Part shown: positions 1-11,776 of the stretch, piece after piece | Layout of the letters: each line of letters starts with the position of its first letter | Position numbering within the stretch: the stretch's first letter is position 1 | Assembly: GCA_030512295.1 (NCBI GenBank) | Contig: JAULSR010000003.1 | Span: 2,790,001-2,854,000, forward strand | Source of the DNA: Bombardia bombarda | Lineage: Eukaryota > Ascomycota > Sordariomycetes > Sordariales > Lasiosphaeriaceae | Reading direction: 5' to 3' | DNA length: 64,000 bases | The notes under the pieces: model-generated | Database searches by the model: none | What the model was told of the DNA's origin: nothing | Seen by the model: only the letters and a program-made list of their open reading frames with translations | Made by a program: the position numbers and the translations under genes

Positions 1-390
1 GCTCACACCGAGCTCGGTGGCCTCGAGACGGCCCACGCGGGTTAGGAGCTCCTCTTCAGCGTCGGAGAAGGGCGGGCTCCAGTTGGCGAGAAAGCTGAGG
101 GAGGGGACTTTGGACCAGTCGATGCCGGTGTGGTTCTCCCACTTGGCGACGAAGGGCTCGATGTACTCCTCGTTGTCAAAGTCGTTGGCGTAGATGGCGG
201 CATGGCGTGAGAGGTATGCCGCGCGCGTGACGGAGCATCCTTGGGGAGCAGAGGGTGAGGTCGGCGGGTCTTGGGGCTCGAAGTAGGGGCTGACGCCGCC
301 GAGGTGCTCGAGGGGGCTGAAGGTGTAGGTTGAGTAGAGGGTTGTTGCTGATGCTAAAGATAGCAGGGGGAGGAGGTGCAGGGGCATCAT
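1..390 (-). CDS. Histidine acid phosphatase family protein, 3' end off the window
   Basis: The reading frame runs from ATG at 390 to the window edge (130 codons) without a stop. The first residues (MMPLHLLPLLSLASA) form a short hydrophobic signal peptide, so the product is probably secreted. Around residues 63-75 it reads YLSRHAAIYANDF, which matches the N-terminal RH-containing catalytic motif of branch-2 histidine phosphatases (acid phosphatases and phytase relatives), where the histidine becomes phosphorylated. Here the usual RHG is RHA, a variant I believe occurs in a fungal subgroup. The distal HD motif that supplies the proton donor lies outside the window, so activity cannot be judged. 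The likely role is hydrolysis of extracellular phosphate monoesters. A second ATG overlaps the first; the choice changes one residue. The family call is good; the substrate is unknown. Confidence 0.75.
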   Translation of the reverse strand, partial: MMPLHLLPLLSLASATTLYSTYTFSPLEHLGGVSPYFEPQDPPTSPSAPQGCSVTRAAYLSRHAAIYANDFDNEEYIEPFVAKWENHTGIDWSKVPSLSFLANWSPPFSDAEEELLTRVGRLEATELGVS

Positions 391-2193
391 GATGAAGATC
401 TTGAATGGAAGAATATGGTAGGATAAGGAAGTGGCCATGTTGTTGGGGTGCTGTTTTGTTATTGTAGGCAAGCACCGCCAAGCAAGCAGGGCACAGCTAC
501 CTACCATAAGCAGATCTAAGGGCCATCAATAGCGGAGTTGTAATAAGAGTCCACTGCTTGCGAGTCACGAAGGATAAAAGGTCCAGCCATGTTTGCTTTT
601 CATTCATTGGCCAAGGAGGATGTTGGCCTGGTAATTCAGTCTCCACTGGGAGCTCCCGTACCTGACATTCAGGGGTCCGACCTTGCCGACGTCACTCCTG
701 ATCTCATTAATTATGGGCTCTTGGGCAAATTCCTGTTCCTAGATGGAATCCCGCACTTTCTCTCCACTGCCAGTGAAGGCCCTTCTGGCAAAATAATGTC
801 CAATTGGTATTTGAAGGTGGTCTTGAAGGTGTGTAGACCTTTGAAAGTTCAATAATCCATTGCTCAGTGGGAATTGGTTCGGGAATGGAAAAGACGAGAC
901 TTTCTCGTCAGGCTATTGCGGCGGCAGTTCCGAGAGCTAAGCTTTGCGTGCGTTCCCCGCCTTTTTCCAAAAAGCTCAGGAACATTAGTGCTAGGGCCAA
1001 ATGACGTAACCACAGTGATAGTGTGGGGTACGTGATCCCTAACTGTGATTGAGCCAGCAGAAACAGGAGAGTGTGCAATGGCAGAGCAAGATAAAAACAA
1101 GATAGAAGTACAGTATCTGAGTGGAAGACCAAGCGTATGATTAGACCAATTGACATATATCAATTGCCTTTAATGGATGGAAGACAATTGGAGTTTGATA
1201 ATCTGCACATTTTATACCATTTGGATGTCAAGGAATTGGAATGGTGTACCAACCATGAGGAACACCTGAATGTGGTGTCTCGTCGTCCGAGGCAGTTGAG
1301 GACTACTAGTCGAATGGATATCTGCCTTGATGTAGGCAACTTAGCGTTTGACAGTATTGCTTAGCATGCCCCTTGAAAGGAATGAGACAGGGTAATCTTG
1401 TTGGCGACACCGATGCGGGCCAGCAAGAGGTTGAACCGTTGAAAGAGCTGAACTGCACTAAGTAAGCTTGAAAAATAATTTGGTCAATTGGCACGGCCGC
1501 TCAGTGTACCAGATGATAGTGTGTCCATATGTTTTAGTGCAAAGGTGTGCTGTCTTGAGCTATCGCTCTAACAGTGGAGAATAGGTCCAGCTGTTGTGCA
1601 TTGAAAATTTGCTTCATCCCAAATTGCGGACAGACAAGAGGGACGCGTCCAACGTTTCTTTTTCTAGATGCTGGAAGTGGCGTTCGTTAGCGTGTTTGCT
1701 GCCTCACGCGCCTGAAAACATCGCTAGGAGTCAAAAGGTAGATGTGCTTATCAATTCCTATAAATATTTCGAGAATGCAGTCAACTGTTTAGGTTCATCG
1801 AAATCACCGTCTCCAGAAAACAAAAACACCATTTGCTCACTTTTGATCATGTACAGATGGAGCTGGGAAGCTGGAATGTCTGAGTGCCGACAGCTTGGGT
1901 CGCAGGACGCCAATTTAGTAGCGACCCACCTGCCAGGCGCGATACTACAGGGGACCGCGGGGCCCTGGACGCGGACGCGGACGCGACTTCCAGGCCTGTC
2001 TCGGGGAAAGTTCGCGTCTCTCTTTAAAGAGCTCCTGAGGACCGACCAACGATAAGCCAAACACGCCATTCCGTGCTCTTTGCCATACCCTCATCATACT
2101 GCATACCCTCATCATACTGCATTTCTGTTGTCAATTGTGGTTGTTATTCTCAGAATATTTTAAAACTTGCAGTAATCCCCTCCCGGCGGCGAA
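391..2193. other. Spacer between the phosphatase and MSH6
   Basis: About 1.8 kb with no convincing gene. The open frames are short and show no recognisable domain. Promoters for the leftward phosphatase and the rightward MSH6 must lie here. The only clear structure is the direct repeat at 2085-2120. Confidence 0.5.
2085..2120. repeat. 18-bp unit, two perfect tandem copies
   Basis: The unit ATACCCTCATCATACTGC occurs twice head to tail, about 75 bp before the MSH6 start codon, so it lies in its promoter or 5' leader. Confidence 0.85.
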
Positions 2194-5100
2194 ATGGGCG
2201 GAAGGTCAACAGCTGCGGCCCGCACACCTGCGAGGACGCCGTCCACGGCTAAGAAACCTGGCCAGGCGCCCTCGACCGGCAAGCAGCAGAGCATTCTCGG
2301 CTTCTTCTCCAAGCCAGCTGCACCTGCCAATGCCAACAGCAATGGCCCCAGCCCGTCCTTGTCCGCTCGCGCGACGCCCACGGTGAAGAAGGAGCCTTCG
2401 ATCAAGAAGGAGCCATCCTCGCAGTGCCTGAAGGAGACGACAAAGTCCAACTCGATGCCAGTCTCGAAGCGCTCGCTGAATACCACGCCTGTCCCTAGCA
2501 GTGACGCGCCGGAGCCGTCGAGCTCACAGGAGAATAGAGACGTGGACACCATCAGGGTAAGTTACAATCCCCAATCGTGGACCAGTAACGACTGCTAAGA
2601 CAGTCACTCCACAGGCCGATAAGAAGGCCAGCTTGGCGAACTTGCCCAGCAGCCCGTCACGCAAGGTAAGTTGCTGTATATCTACTATATCACATTGCCG
2701 ACTACCATCTGACACATTCTGCACAGGTCAGGAAAGCGGTCAACTACGCCGAGTCGTCTGGCGACGAAGACGAAGACGTGTTTGTCTCGTTGAAGGCCAA
2801 GCGAACCCGACAAAGTCGTTCGCGGCCCGTTGTCCCAGATGATGATGAGGACGACTACGAAGACGAAGACAATATCGTGAATGAGGACGAAGATGGTATG
2901 GCATGCCTGTATTGTCACTCTCTTCACCACCGCTTATGCTAACCCTCCGTTCTCCCAGAAGACATGGGCGATTTCGTAGTATCAGATGAATCGGACGCGC
3001 CATCTAAGCCCGTCAATAAGAGGAAGCGGGCCGCCTCAAAGCCTACAGCTCCGCGCAAGCGAAACAACATATCCTCTCCCGACCGGCCTCCCAGTCCCGA
3101 CTACGGCTGGGCAGAAGAGGACGACGAGATCATGGGCGACATGCCCACCACCTCCACCGCCCAGCAGTGGAAATACGACCCCAACAACACCCAACCAAGC
3201 GAGCCGCGCGCCGCCGTCTCCCGCCCAGCCAAGAAATCCTCAGGCCCAAAGCCCAAGGCCAAAGCCCACACCAGCGAACCCGAAAACCGCTACCCCTGGC
3301 TCGCAAACCTCCTGGACGGCAACAAGAACCCCCGCGGCCACCCAGACTTTGACCCGACGTCAGTCTACGTGCCGTCCTACGCCGAGAAGAACTTCTCGGC
3401 CTTCGAGAAGCAGTACTGGGATATCAAGAAGAACCTCTGGGACACGGTCGTCTTCTTCAAGAAGGGCAAGTTCTACGAGCTCTACGAGAACGATGCCACC
3501 ATCGGCCACCAGCTGTTCGACCTCAAGCTCACGGACCGCGTCAACATGCGCATGGTGGGCGTGCCCGAGACCTCGCTCGACCTGTGGGTCAACCAGTTCG
3601 TGGCCAAGGGGTACAAGGTCGCGCGGGTTGATCAGATGGAGTCCGCGCTGGGCAAGGAGATGCGCGAGCGCGACAATGGCAGTGGCGCGAAGGCGGCCAA
3701 GATGAAGAAGGCCGACAAGATCATCCGCCGCGAGCTGGCGTGCATCCTGACGGGTGGCACGCTGGTTGACGGCAGTATGCTGCAGGACGATATGGCGGTG
3801 TACTGCGCGGCGATCAAGGAGTCGGTCGTCGATGACAAGCCGGCCTTTGGGATCGCGTTTGTGGATGCCGCGACGGGCCAGTTCTTTATCTCTGAGTTTG
3901 TGGACGACGTGGACTTGACCAAGTTCGAGACGTTTGTTGCGCAGACGAGCCCGCGAGAGCTGTTGCTGGAAAAGTCGCACGTGTCGACCAAGGCGCTAAG
4001 GATTCTCAAGAATAATACGCCGCCGACTACGATTTGGAATTATCTGAAGACGGGTACAGAGTTCTGGGATGCGGATATGGCCCGGCGGGAGCTCAATTGC
4101 AATGGGTATTTTGCTTCTGGAGAGGTAGGCCAAGAAGAGGAAGAGGTCCTGCCCGAGGTGCTGGAAGAGGCCAAGGACAAAGATCTGTTGATGTCTGCGC
4201 TGGGCAGCCTGACGTACTACCTGCGCATGCTCAAGATTGAGCAGAACCTGCTCTCGCAGGGCAATTTCTCGTGGTACGACCCCATCCACAAGAACGGGAC
4301 GCTTATCCTCGACGGTCAGTCCCTCATCAACCTCGAGGTATTCAACAACACCGCCAACGGGGGTGCCGATGGTACCCTGTTCAAGCTGCTCAACAGATGC
4401 GTCACGCCCTTTGGCAAGCGCTTGTTTAGACAGTGGGTCTGCCACCCGCTATGCGACATCCAAAAGATCAACGAGCGGCTCGACGCGGTCGACATGCTCA
4501 ACGCCGACCGCGGTCTGCGCGAGGAGTTCTCGAGCCAGATGGTTAAGATGCCAGACCTAGAGAGGCTGATCTCGCGCATCCACGCGGGCGTGTGCAAGCC
4601 TGAGGACTTTTGCCGGGTGCTGGAGGGGTTCGAGCAGATTGAGGCGACGATGGGGCTGCTGAGCAGCTTTGGCGGCGGCACGAACGGGCTGGTGGATCGG
4701 CTGCTCGCGGCGATGCCGGATCTCAAGGAACCGCTAGGGTACTGGGAGACGGCGTTCAACAGGAAGCGGGCGCGGGATGATAAGCTGCTGATTCCCGAGC
4801 GGGAGATCGAGGAAGATTTTGACAGCAGCCAGGACGAACTAGACCGGATTAGGAGCGAGCTCGAGGAGCTGCTGGAGGAGAAGAAGAAGGAGCTGAAAAG
4901 CAAGGCAGTCAAGTTTACGGATATCGGCAAGGAGGTGTACCAGATCGAGGTGCCCAAGAGCGTCAAGGTGCCGGCGACGTGGCGGCAGATGTCGGCAACG
5001 AGCGCGGTCAAGCGGTACTACTTCAAGCAGCTGGAGGAGCTGGTGCGGGAGCTGCAGGAGGCGGAGGAGCTGCACTCGCAGATTGTGAAGGAGGTGGCGA

Positions 5101-6154
5101 GCCGGTTCTTCAAGCGGTTTGATAAGGACTACGAGACGTGGCTGCAGGCGATCAGAATCATCTCGCAGCTGGACTGTCTGATCAGTCTGGCCAAGGCGTC
5201 GTCGTCGCTGGGGCAGCCGAGCTGCAGGCCAGTGTTTGTGGACGAGGAGAGGAGCGTGGTGCAGTTTGAGGAGCTGAGGCATCCGTGCATGCTGAATGCC
5301 GTGGATGACTTTATTCCGAATGATATTCGGCTGGGTGGTGATGAGGCGAAGATCAATCTGCTGACGGGAGCGAATGCGGCGGGCAAGTCGACGATTTTGA
5401 GGATGGTGAGTTTTGTTTTGTTTCGTGATGTGGCGGTCAGATTCGCTAACTAACTTTCTTTTAGTCGTGTACTGCAGTCATCATGGCACAGATTGGGTGC
5501 TACGTCCCTGCCGTCTCGGCTCTCCTGACGCCCGTCGACCGCATCATGTCGCGGCTCGGCGCCAACGACAACATCTTTGCCGCGCAGAGCACCTTCTTCG
5601 TCGAGCTCTCCGAGACCAAGAAGATCCTGTCGGAAGCCACGCCCCGGTCGCTAGTCATCCTGGACGAGCTCGGCCGCGGGACATCCTCGTACGACGGCGT
5701 GGCAGTCGCGCAGGCGGTGCTCCACCACGTGGCGTCGCACATTGGCTGCATCGGCTTCTTCGCGACGCACTACCACAGCCTGGCGACCGAGTTTGAGAAC
5801 CACCCCGAGATCCGGGCGCGGCGCATGCAGATCCACGTGGACGAGGAGAACAGGCGGGTGACGTTCCTGTACAAGCTCGAGGACGGTGTGGCCGAGGGCT
5901 CGTTCGGCATGCACTGTGCGGCCATGTGCGGGATCCCGAACAAGGTGATTGAGCGGGCCGAGGTGGCTGCCAAGGAGTGGGAGCACACGAGCAGGCTCAA
6001 GGAGAGCCTGGAGAGGGCCAAGACGGGGTGCTACATCCCGCTGGGTGTGCTGAGCGATGTGGCCGGGCTGCTGAGGGATGGTGGGGAGGAGGACGGGGTG
6101 GATGTGGAGGATAGGGGGGTGGAGGTTTTGCTGAGGGCGATTGAGGCTCTTTGA
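2194..6154 (+). CDS. MSH6: DNA mismatch repair protein Msh6
   Basis: Five exons: 2194-2556, 2615-2665, 2727-2895, 2959-5405 and 5465-6154, all with GT-AG borders and matching phase, giving 1,239 residues. Residues 32-38 (QSILGFF) form a PCNA-binding PIP box. Next comes a charged, low-complexity linker rich in Lys, Glu and Asp. The MutS mismatch-binding domain carries KFYELYE near residue 366, containing the Phe-x-Glu that stacks on a mismatch in Msh6. The clamp and lever domains follow. The ATPase has Walker A GANAAGKST (about 998-1006), which is the Ala-Ala form seen in fungal Msh6, and Walker B DELGRG (about 1077). The final intron falls just after Walker A. With Msh2, Msh6 forms MutS-alpha, which recognises base mismatches and small loops in nuclear DNA. 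The upstream ATG at 2194 is supported by the PIP box immediately after it. It ends about 720 bp before the next gene. Confidence 0.96.
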
Positions 6155-6876
6155 GGGGATGGGCTGGCTTGTGGGTTATGTGTGTGGTGAGTTGTGGTGC
6201 GGGTTGTGGTGTGTGGTATATGTTTGGTGTGGTCATTGTAGTGTTGCTAATTGCTGCTTGTTTGTGGAGTATGTGGGATGGATGGGATAGGGGATAGGAG
6301 TTTGGTGTCTGGAATAAGGGTAATACGTCCAATACGGATGCGGGTGCGTCTTGTTGCTTTCACAGCTGGAGTTGATTGGCTTGGTTGCTATACCTTTATT
6401 CGTACTTACTACACATAATAAGAAGAGAAGTTCTCGACGTACCTTACAAGAGGGTCCATTGGGCGACCATTGTAGATGTTACTGCGGTGCAGGTCCTCTT
6501 TTGTACGGTGCGTAGAGAGTAGACCTTCTGAGGTTTCGAAGATGGCGGCTGCTGATAACAGTGCTATGTATGTTCTTTCCACTCTTACCTGGCCCTGCCT
6601 ACCTTATCTACTCGAACGTCTTTCGCCGCTTCCTTACACTGTTCCTTGCATCGTCAAGGTCAGCATCGATGGATCACGGGAGGTGCGTCTCACTACCACC
6701 CAGTCGCCCTCATTATGGTCGCCCCCATTATGGTTCCCAATGACTGCCCCCCCCCGGCGCGTGCTATCGGTATTGTTTCCATCTTGTATCTCAAAACATT
6801 CGCCACGACCGCTGTGTCGCTCATTTGACATTTCATTCAAGAGCCACACTCAAGAAGCATTCATCTGAGATCAGTC
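6155..6876. other. Spacer after MSH6
   Basis: The first 200 bases are GT-rich 3' flank of MSH6. An ATG at 6542 opens nine codons ending in a GTATGT donor-like site. It could be a 5' exon of the next gene, but I could not join it in phase. Confidence 0.35.
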
Positions 6877-7788
6877 ATGGCCTTTATGTTTCACGCCACA
6901 GGTCCTGACTGGTTCAAGCATGACCCAAGTATAGCCTTCATCCGAAGCCACATCAAACCCACCGACCAAATCCTCGTCATTGATTGTGACGCAGCTACGA
7001 CCATTGCCCTTGGGCTCTCGGTGCCCAACGGCCTGCTCTGCAGCCTCTACTACAATACCGCCGAGGCCCAGCGCGTGGGTGCGTATGCCGCTAGGATGAA
7101 GAAAACCCACCATATTCCGGAAGATTTCACTATGTTTCAAAAAATCTGGACTATCGACAAGAGACCAGTCTTACCATATATGAGCAACAAGTTCGACATG
7201 GTGTATTCAAAAGATCTGTTCCATTGTGTCTCGCTCAACCCTCTTAAGGGTATTACGTCAAGTGGTATCCTGAAAGAAGTTCACCGCGTGCTGAAACCGG
7301 GCGGTTTGCTGGCGTGCTAGTACACAAAGCGAGAAATCTTCCTCCCAGAGCAACTGCAACTTACAGAGAGGCTTGAGAACTACGAGCGCATCATTGCCAA
7401 CGACAGCGGATACGTGCACAATTGCGGTAAAGATACGTTGGGTATGTTGAGACAGGAGGGAATTCTCGATGTGAAGGAAGGTCTGTTGAGACTCGATGCC
7501 GGTGACATGGACTCGTTCTTGGTGTACCCCGGGCTGGTAATACACAAACTCGACAAGCCACATCATATTGTTGTCTGTGACAGCGATCTTGTGAAAAGGA
7601 TGGCGGTTGGAGATGCACACCTTGCGAGGTTCTCCCGTAATAGCAAATTTGGGACGTTGTTACCCAGGTCGGGCCTCGTCACGGGAGAGGAGATTGAAGC
7701 TACAAAAGAATTAATCAAGCAATGGATGCATATGTCTGATTCGCAGTTGTTTGAAGAGGTGTGTGAGATTCTGGTCCGGTACAACTAA
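6877..7788 (+). pseudogene. Methyltransferase-like gene interrupted by one in-frame TAG
   Basis: One reading frame runs from ATG 6877 to TAA 7788 (303 codons) and is broken only by TAG at 7318-7320. Before the stop there is a class I SAM-methyltransferase-like pattern: a degenerate motif I (ILVIDCDAATTIALGL), a motif IV-like FDMVYSKDLFHC, and VHRVLKPGGLLA, typical of the strand and turn following motif IV in many such enzymes. After the stop, the same frame continues without loss as a charged, coding-looking segment ending at 7788. No good splice sites surround the TAG, so an intron is unlikely. A single CAG-to-TAG change (C to T, in a CpA context) would explain it. The motif I glycines are poor, so even an intact ancestor may not have been a canonical enzyme. 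Alternatives are stop readthrough or a sequencing error. Confidence 0.6.
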
Positions 7789-8087
7789 CACACACCGAAT
7801 GGATGACGGGGAGGGTGGATGGATTGTCGTGCGGCAGATCGTTTTTAGCCAGAGCTGGTTTGGCAAAGTGTTACTCTGGATTTCACATTTAGTTCAGCAC
7901 TTATCAGCGCTTCATAGTTTAGAGTCTGTAGCTTCATAAAAAATAGCGGTGTCGGTAGCAAAATGAAACAAATTCACGTTAGGCACCAGCCCACCAGGTT
8001 GGTTCTTTACCTCCAGTCACCAAAATATCTCCCCTCAACCAAAGTCCCTCATCTTTCGACACGGTATCACTGCACTACATTCACCAT
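7789..8087. other. Short spacer
   Basis: About 300 bases between the methyltransferase-like frame and the HET fragment. No gene or repeat is seen. Confidence 0.4.
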
Positions 8088-8285
8088 ATGGCTCATCACT
8101 GCACTGGGCCCAAAGGAGAACTTCTCGTCAACTATGCTTGGGTCGATACGTGCTGCATCGACAAGTCCAGCAGCTCCGAACTGACCGAGTCCATCTACTC
8201 CATGTTCAAATGGTATCGATACGCGATGGAGTGCATCACCTACCTTCCCAGCCAAGCTCCAACACCCAGGTTTGCTCTGTGCTAG
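8088..8285 (+). pseudogene. HET (heterokaryon incompatibility) domain fragment
   Basis: Only a 65-codon frame remains. It contains VNYAWVDTCCIDKSSSSEL followed by TESIYSMFKWYRYAMECITYL. This is the central block of the fungal HET domain (the W-V-D-T-C-C-I-D-K-S run followed by S-I-x-S-M-F-x-W-Y). The N-terminal start of the domain and everything downstream are absent, and the frame closes at TAG 8283-8285. Intact HET proteins mediate nonself recognition and cell death after hyphal fusion; this piece cannot do so. It is best read as a relic. Whether a larger pseudogene once extended into the flanks cannot be told. Confidence 0.7.
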
Positions 8286-8901
8286 TTATGGCCATTGTTC
8301 TTAAAAGATTGATTTTAACGTTTACTTAGGTTTCTAATAAGAGCAGTACCTAACTCAGGGCCTACTGCCATGTCTGAAACATCATGAACACTACGCGACG
8401 CTTGACCATTAATGATTACGCATGTCTGGCCTAAAACAGTCAAGTTTGACAACATAGCATCATAACGATCATGCCATGATAGTATTTCTCGATGTATTGA
8501 GCCAGCCATTACCTCAATCTAGATATGTTAGAGATACAGCACCCAGTTGGATTCCTCATGGACGACAGACCCTCATCGCCCACAAACTGTGATATCAGGC
8601 CTGCTTGGGGACGCGAGCTGCATGCCCAATCCCCATATACGTTTAACGTCCACGGCCACTTAAGTCTACACCACATAGAAAGCTCGACTCAACAAGTTAC
8701 CCGGGTACCAAAACCCACAAACCACATCCAATCATCATGTCTGGCCCCACATTCTATCACAAGCCGCCAGCACTCCCCCTGTCTCCCCCATCGACAGCGC
8801 CAAACCGTCTCCATCACAAAACAAGGGCTCACCTCCACACATGCAATGCACACACCCACGCACCCATCTGTGGAGAAATAAGGCTGATAGTCCGCATTGA
8901 A
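8286..8901. other. Spacer before the tRNA
   Basis: Some 600 bases with only short incidental frames. No conserved feature was recognised. Confidence 0.4.
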
Positions 8902-9009
8902 GGTCGGGTGGCGCAATGGTAGCGCGTTACTTTCCGGTGATGAGAAAGTCAAATTTCCAATACAACGCTCAGTTGGTAAAGGTTCTGGGTTCGAGTCCCA
9001 GCTCGATCG
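8902..9009 (+). tRNA. tRNA-Arg(CCG) with a 36-nt intron
   Basis: A full cloverleaf can be drawn by eye. The acceptor stem GGTCGGG (8902-8908) pairs with CTCGATC (9002-9008) with two G-T pairs, and G9009 is the discriminator. The D arm is GCGC-AATGGTA-GCGC. The anticodon stem TTACT (8927-8931) pairs with GGTAA (8975-8979). The T arm is CTGGG-TTCGAGT-CCCAG. The loop gives anticodon CCG at 8934-8936. An intron of 36 nt (8938-8973) sits one base 3' of the anticodon, the canonical eukaryotic position. The spliced length is 72 nt. Runs of T follow at 9014 and 9020, suitable for RNA polymerase III termination. Alternative pairings without an intron give no 7-base anticodon loop. Confidence 0.85.
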
Positions 9010-9414
9010 ATTCTTTTGCTTTTTGTTGCTGAGCTTCCTGGCTGGCCGCCAGGCTTTTTATCTCCCCATAGTATTTATTGTCATTCACTTTCCTATTTAT
9101 AACCATAAACTGACAGATGCAATCAAGCAAATCAACTACAATGGCATTGATAAATGATGGTGTTGGCATCTGACGAAAACATGAAAACTTCCTTTGCTAC
9201 ACTTCCCCCTCTTTTTGCTCCTCCTTCCCGTCACAGTATTGTCGTAATTCTCCCTCCGACCATACGTAGTATTAATCCCGACGGGCTCCATTGACTCAAC
9301 CAAATAAAGCCAAACAAAACAAAACAAACCCCTTTTCCATTCCCCAAAGAATCCAAAGTCCAGACCAAGCTGTCCTCTCATCATCATCATCATGCAACAT
9401 CCTTCAAAAATCAC
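9010..9414. other. Spacer after the tRNA
   Basis: AT-rich 3' flank of the tRNA, then presumably the 3' untranslated region of the leftward transporter. No gene seen. Confidence 0.4.
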
Positions 9415-11776
9415 TCACTCCCTCAAAGCCCCCTCATCTGACCTCTTCTCCTTCCCACTCCCGCTGGCCCCCTTTCCCGCCCCAGTATATTGATACAGCG
9501 GCTTCAGCTGCGCGTCCCGCCGCCACAGCACCCACCGCTTGAACCACCACGGTAGCGCCTGCGTAAGCTGGTACGACGCGAACTTGTGCGTTGGCACTGC
9601 AAACACATAATCCAGCTCCTCAAGTGTGCGCTGCTTCGTCTCCGGCACCAAAAAGAAGATCATGATCAGCGCCACGAAGTTAAACCCGGCGTAGCACCCA
9701 AACGCGCCCACGGTGCCTGTCGACGACAGCAGGAACGGGAACGTGATGTTGAGGATCGCGGCCCAGAACAGACATGTCGCGACGGCGAAGCCCATGCCGA
9801 CCTCGCGGTGCGAGAGCGGGTACACCTCCGCGCTGTACGTAAAAGGCACGGGGCCCTCGCCGGGGGAGTAGAAGGCGGCGAAGAGGTAGACGAAGAGGGC
9901 GACGAGGGCGGTGCGGGCGGTGCCTTGCTCAAGGAGGGTGAAGAGGCCGGCGGCGAGCAGGGTCCACGTCATCTGGGGGAAGGTGAAGAGGAGGAGGGTG
10001 CGGCGGCCAAAGGTGTCGATGGTCCAGAAGGCCGGGAAGGCGAAGAGCCAGTTGACGAGGCCGAATCCGAATGAGGCGAGGAGGGCTTGGAAGGGGCTGG
10101 AGCCGGCTTCTTCAAAAACCGAGGTTGAGTAGAAGGCGATGATGTTGATGCTTTTGAGAGGGTTAGAAGATGGCTGTGAGAAGAGGGGGGAGGAGAGGGG
10201 GGAGGAGGGGGTTTTGCTCACCCGCACATCTGCTGCGCAATCATGACCACAAATGCAGCGAGATTCGCCCGCCGGATTCTCGGGACGGTGAAGAGCTCCA
10301 TGAATCTTTTCACATAGGTGGTGTTCTTCCGAAGCTTATCTTCCAGCTCCAGTTGAGAGTGAATGTAGTACATGTCGCGGGCGACCTGGATTGGGTGGTT
10401 CCGGAGCTGTATCATGGAATTCCAGGCCTTTTCGTAGCGATTCTTCTTCATGTACCATCTTGGAGATTCGGGGCAGAGGTAGATGAGAAGTACCAATGGC
10501 ACGGCCGGTATGAATGGAGCACCTGTTATCTGGGTCAGTCTGCGGAGACGGTGATGTGTGTTGAGGTGAAATACGAACCCAGCATCAGCCGCCAATTGAT
10601 AGCACCCGTGTTCCAAACGGCGAGATTGAACGCAGTTCCTAGAAAGATACCAAAGGCGGTCCACATCTGCCATGACATGACAAGAGCTCCTCTAATGACC
10701 GCGGGTGAATTTTCAGCGGCGTAGATTGGTACTGTGAGAATGTGTTAGCTATACGAAGGGCGTAAAGCTGTGTATCAGATGCTGGATGCTGGATGACCAA
10801 CCTGTGGAGGCTTTTGCACCCATCCCGATACCCATCAGCAGTCGGCATGCCAGTTGCTGACCCCAGCTGTGACAAAAGGCGGATCCAATAACAGGCCAGA
10901 TACAAAAGTGTGCCGCGAAGAAAATAACACCTGAAAGACAATGTCAGCATATGGTTCTACGTTTTCAAGTTACATGTTAACAGACCTCGACGACCGAATA
11001 TGTGGTTAAGTGGATCAGATAGCCAGCAGCCAATGAATCTGCACAATGGCGGGTGCCGGTCAGTCATTATTCTTCACGTCCACACAAAAGTCAGTTTGAT
11101 CTCAAGCACTCACGCGCTACCAATGTACGGTCCAGAGTTGACAAGCCCGAGCAGCAGTCTGTCACGAGTGCTATTGGTCCCAATGCCGTAGATGCTAGGA
11201 AAGAAGATATTAGCGCCATTCGTGCCAGTCTGATCCCACCCCTGGACTGCGGCCCCGATGGAGCACGTAGCTATCGTGAGAAACAGCTTCTTGGGAAGCC
11301 GCCATTTGTGCTCGACCTCGGCACGGAGAACTAGCTTCTCGGTCTCATCAAGAGCCTCGGCTCCCTTGATATCAGCATAGCCTTCGGGGTTCTGTGCTAT
11401 TAGTGCGCCTTTGCGCAGGAGGACGATGTGCTCAGTCAGGCCCTTTTCCTCTGCAAATGCCTGAACGCGGAGCATGAGCTCATCGTATGGCATTCCCTCG
11501 AGAGGATTTTTGATCCTGGATTATGGTGTAAGACATAGGAACTAACGGTTAAGGGGGTGGATCACTGGTATTTACTTTGCCTCAAGGTTGGAGTTTAGAT
11601 CGACATGGTCGGTGGCTGAGTCACCTCTTTCAAGGTGATCTTCGGTGACACTCTTTGACTCGTCCCTAATTAATATAAGATGTTGGTTAGATCACGAGAA
11701 TGTGGCGTTGACTATGGGTGGGTTCGTACATGTGAGTGTGGCCATTAGCCGCGACATTCCCTAGTGGTTCTGCCAT
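9415..11776 (-). CDS. MFS sugar transporter
   Basis: Eight exons on the minus strand (11776-11730, 11665-11576, 11515-11114, 11038-10986, 10930-10802, 10731-10579, 10522-10222 and 10150-9415) splice in phase to 636 residues. Family signatures are VQGWDQTG in the first membrane segment, FGRR after the second, CPESPRWY at the end of the sixth, and VPETKQRTLEELDYVF near the C-terminus; the last two are hallmarks of the sugar-porter family. The roughly 150-residue cytoplasmic N-terminus before the first membrane helix is longer than in hexose carriers and is typical of a fungal subgroup. The likely role is uptake of a sugar or related polyol across the plasma membrane; the substrate cannot be assigned. 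The fourth intron starts with GTCTGT, a weak donor, and the sixth with GTTCGT. No pathway genes lie beside it. Confidence 0.9.

Noticed and set aside
589..855. 88-codon plus-strand frame
   Set aside because: No motif, no signal, ordinary length for chance in this spacer.
3360..4445. Long minus-strand frames within MSH6
   Set aside because: Shadow frames of the GC-rich MSH6 exon; no independent motif.
9586..10074. 162-codon plus-strand frame rich in Glu/Gly
   Set aside because: Antisense of the last transporter exon.
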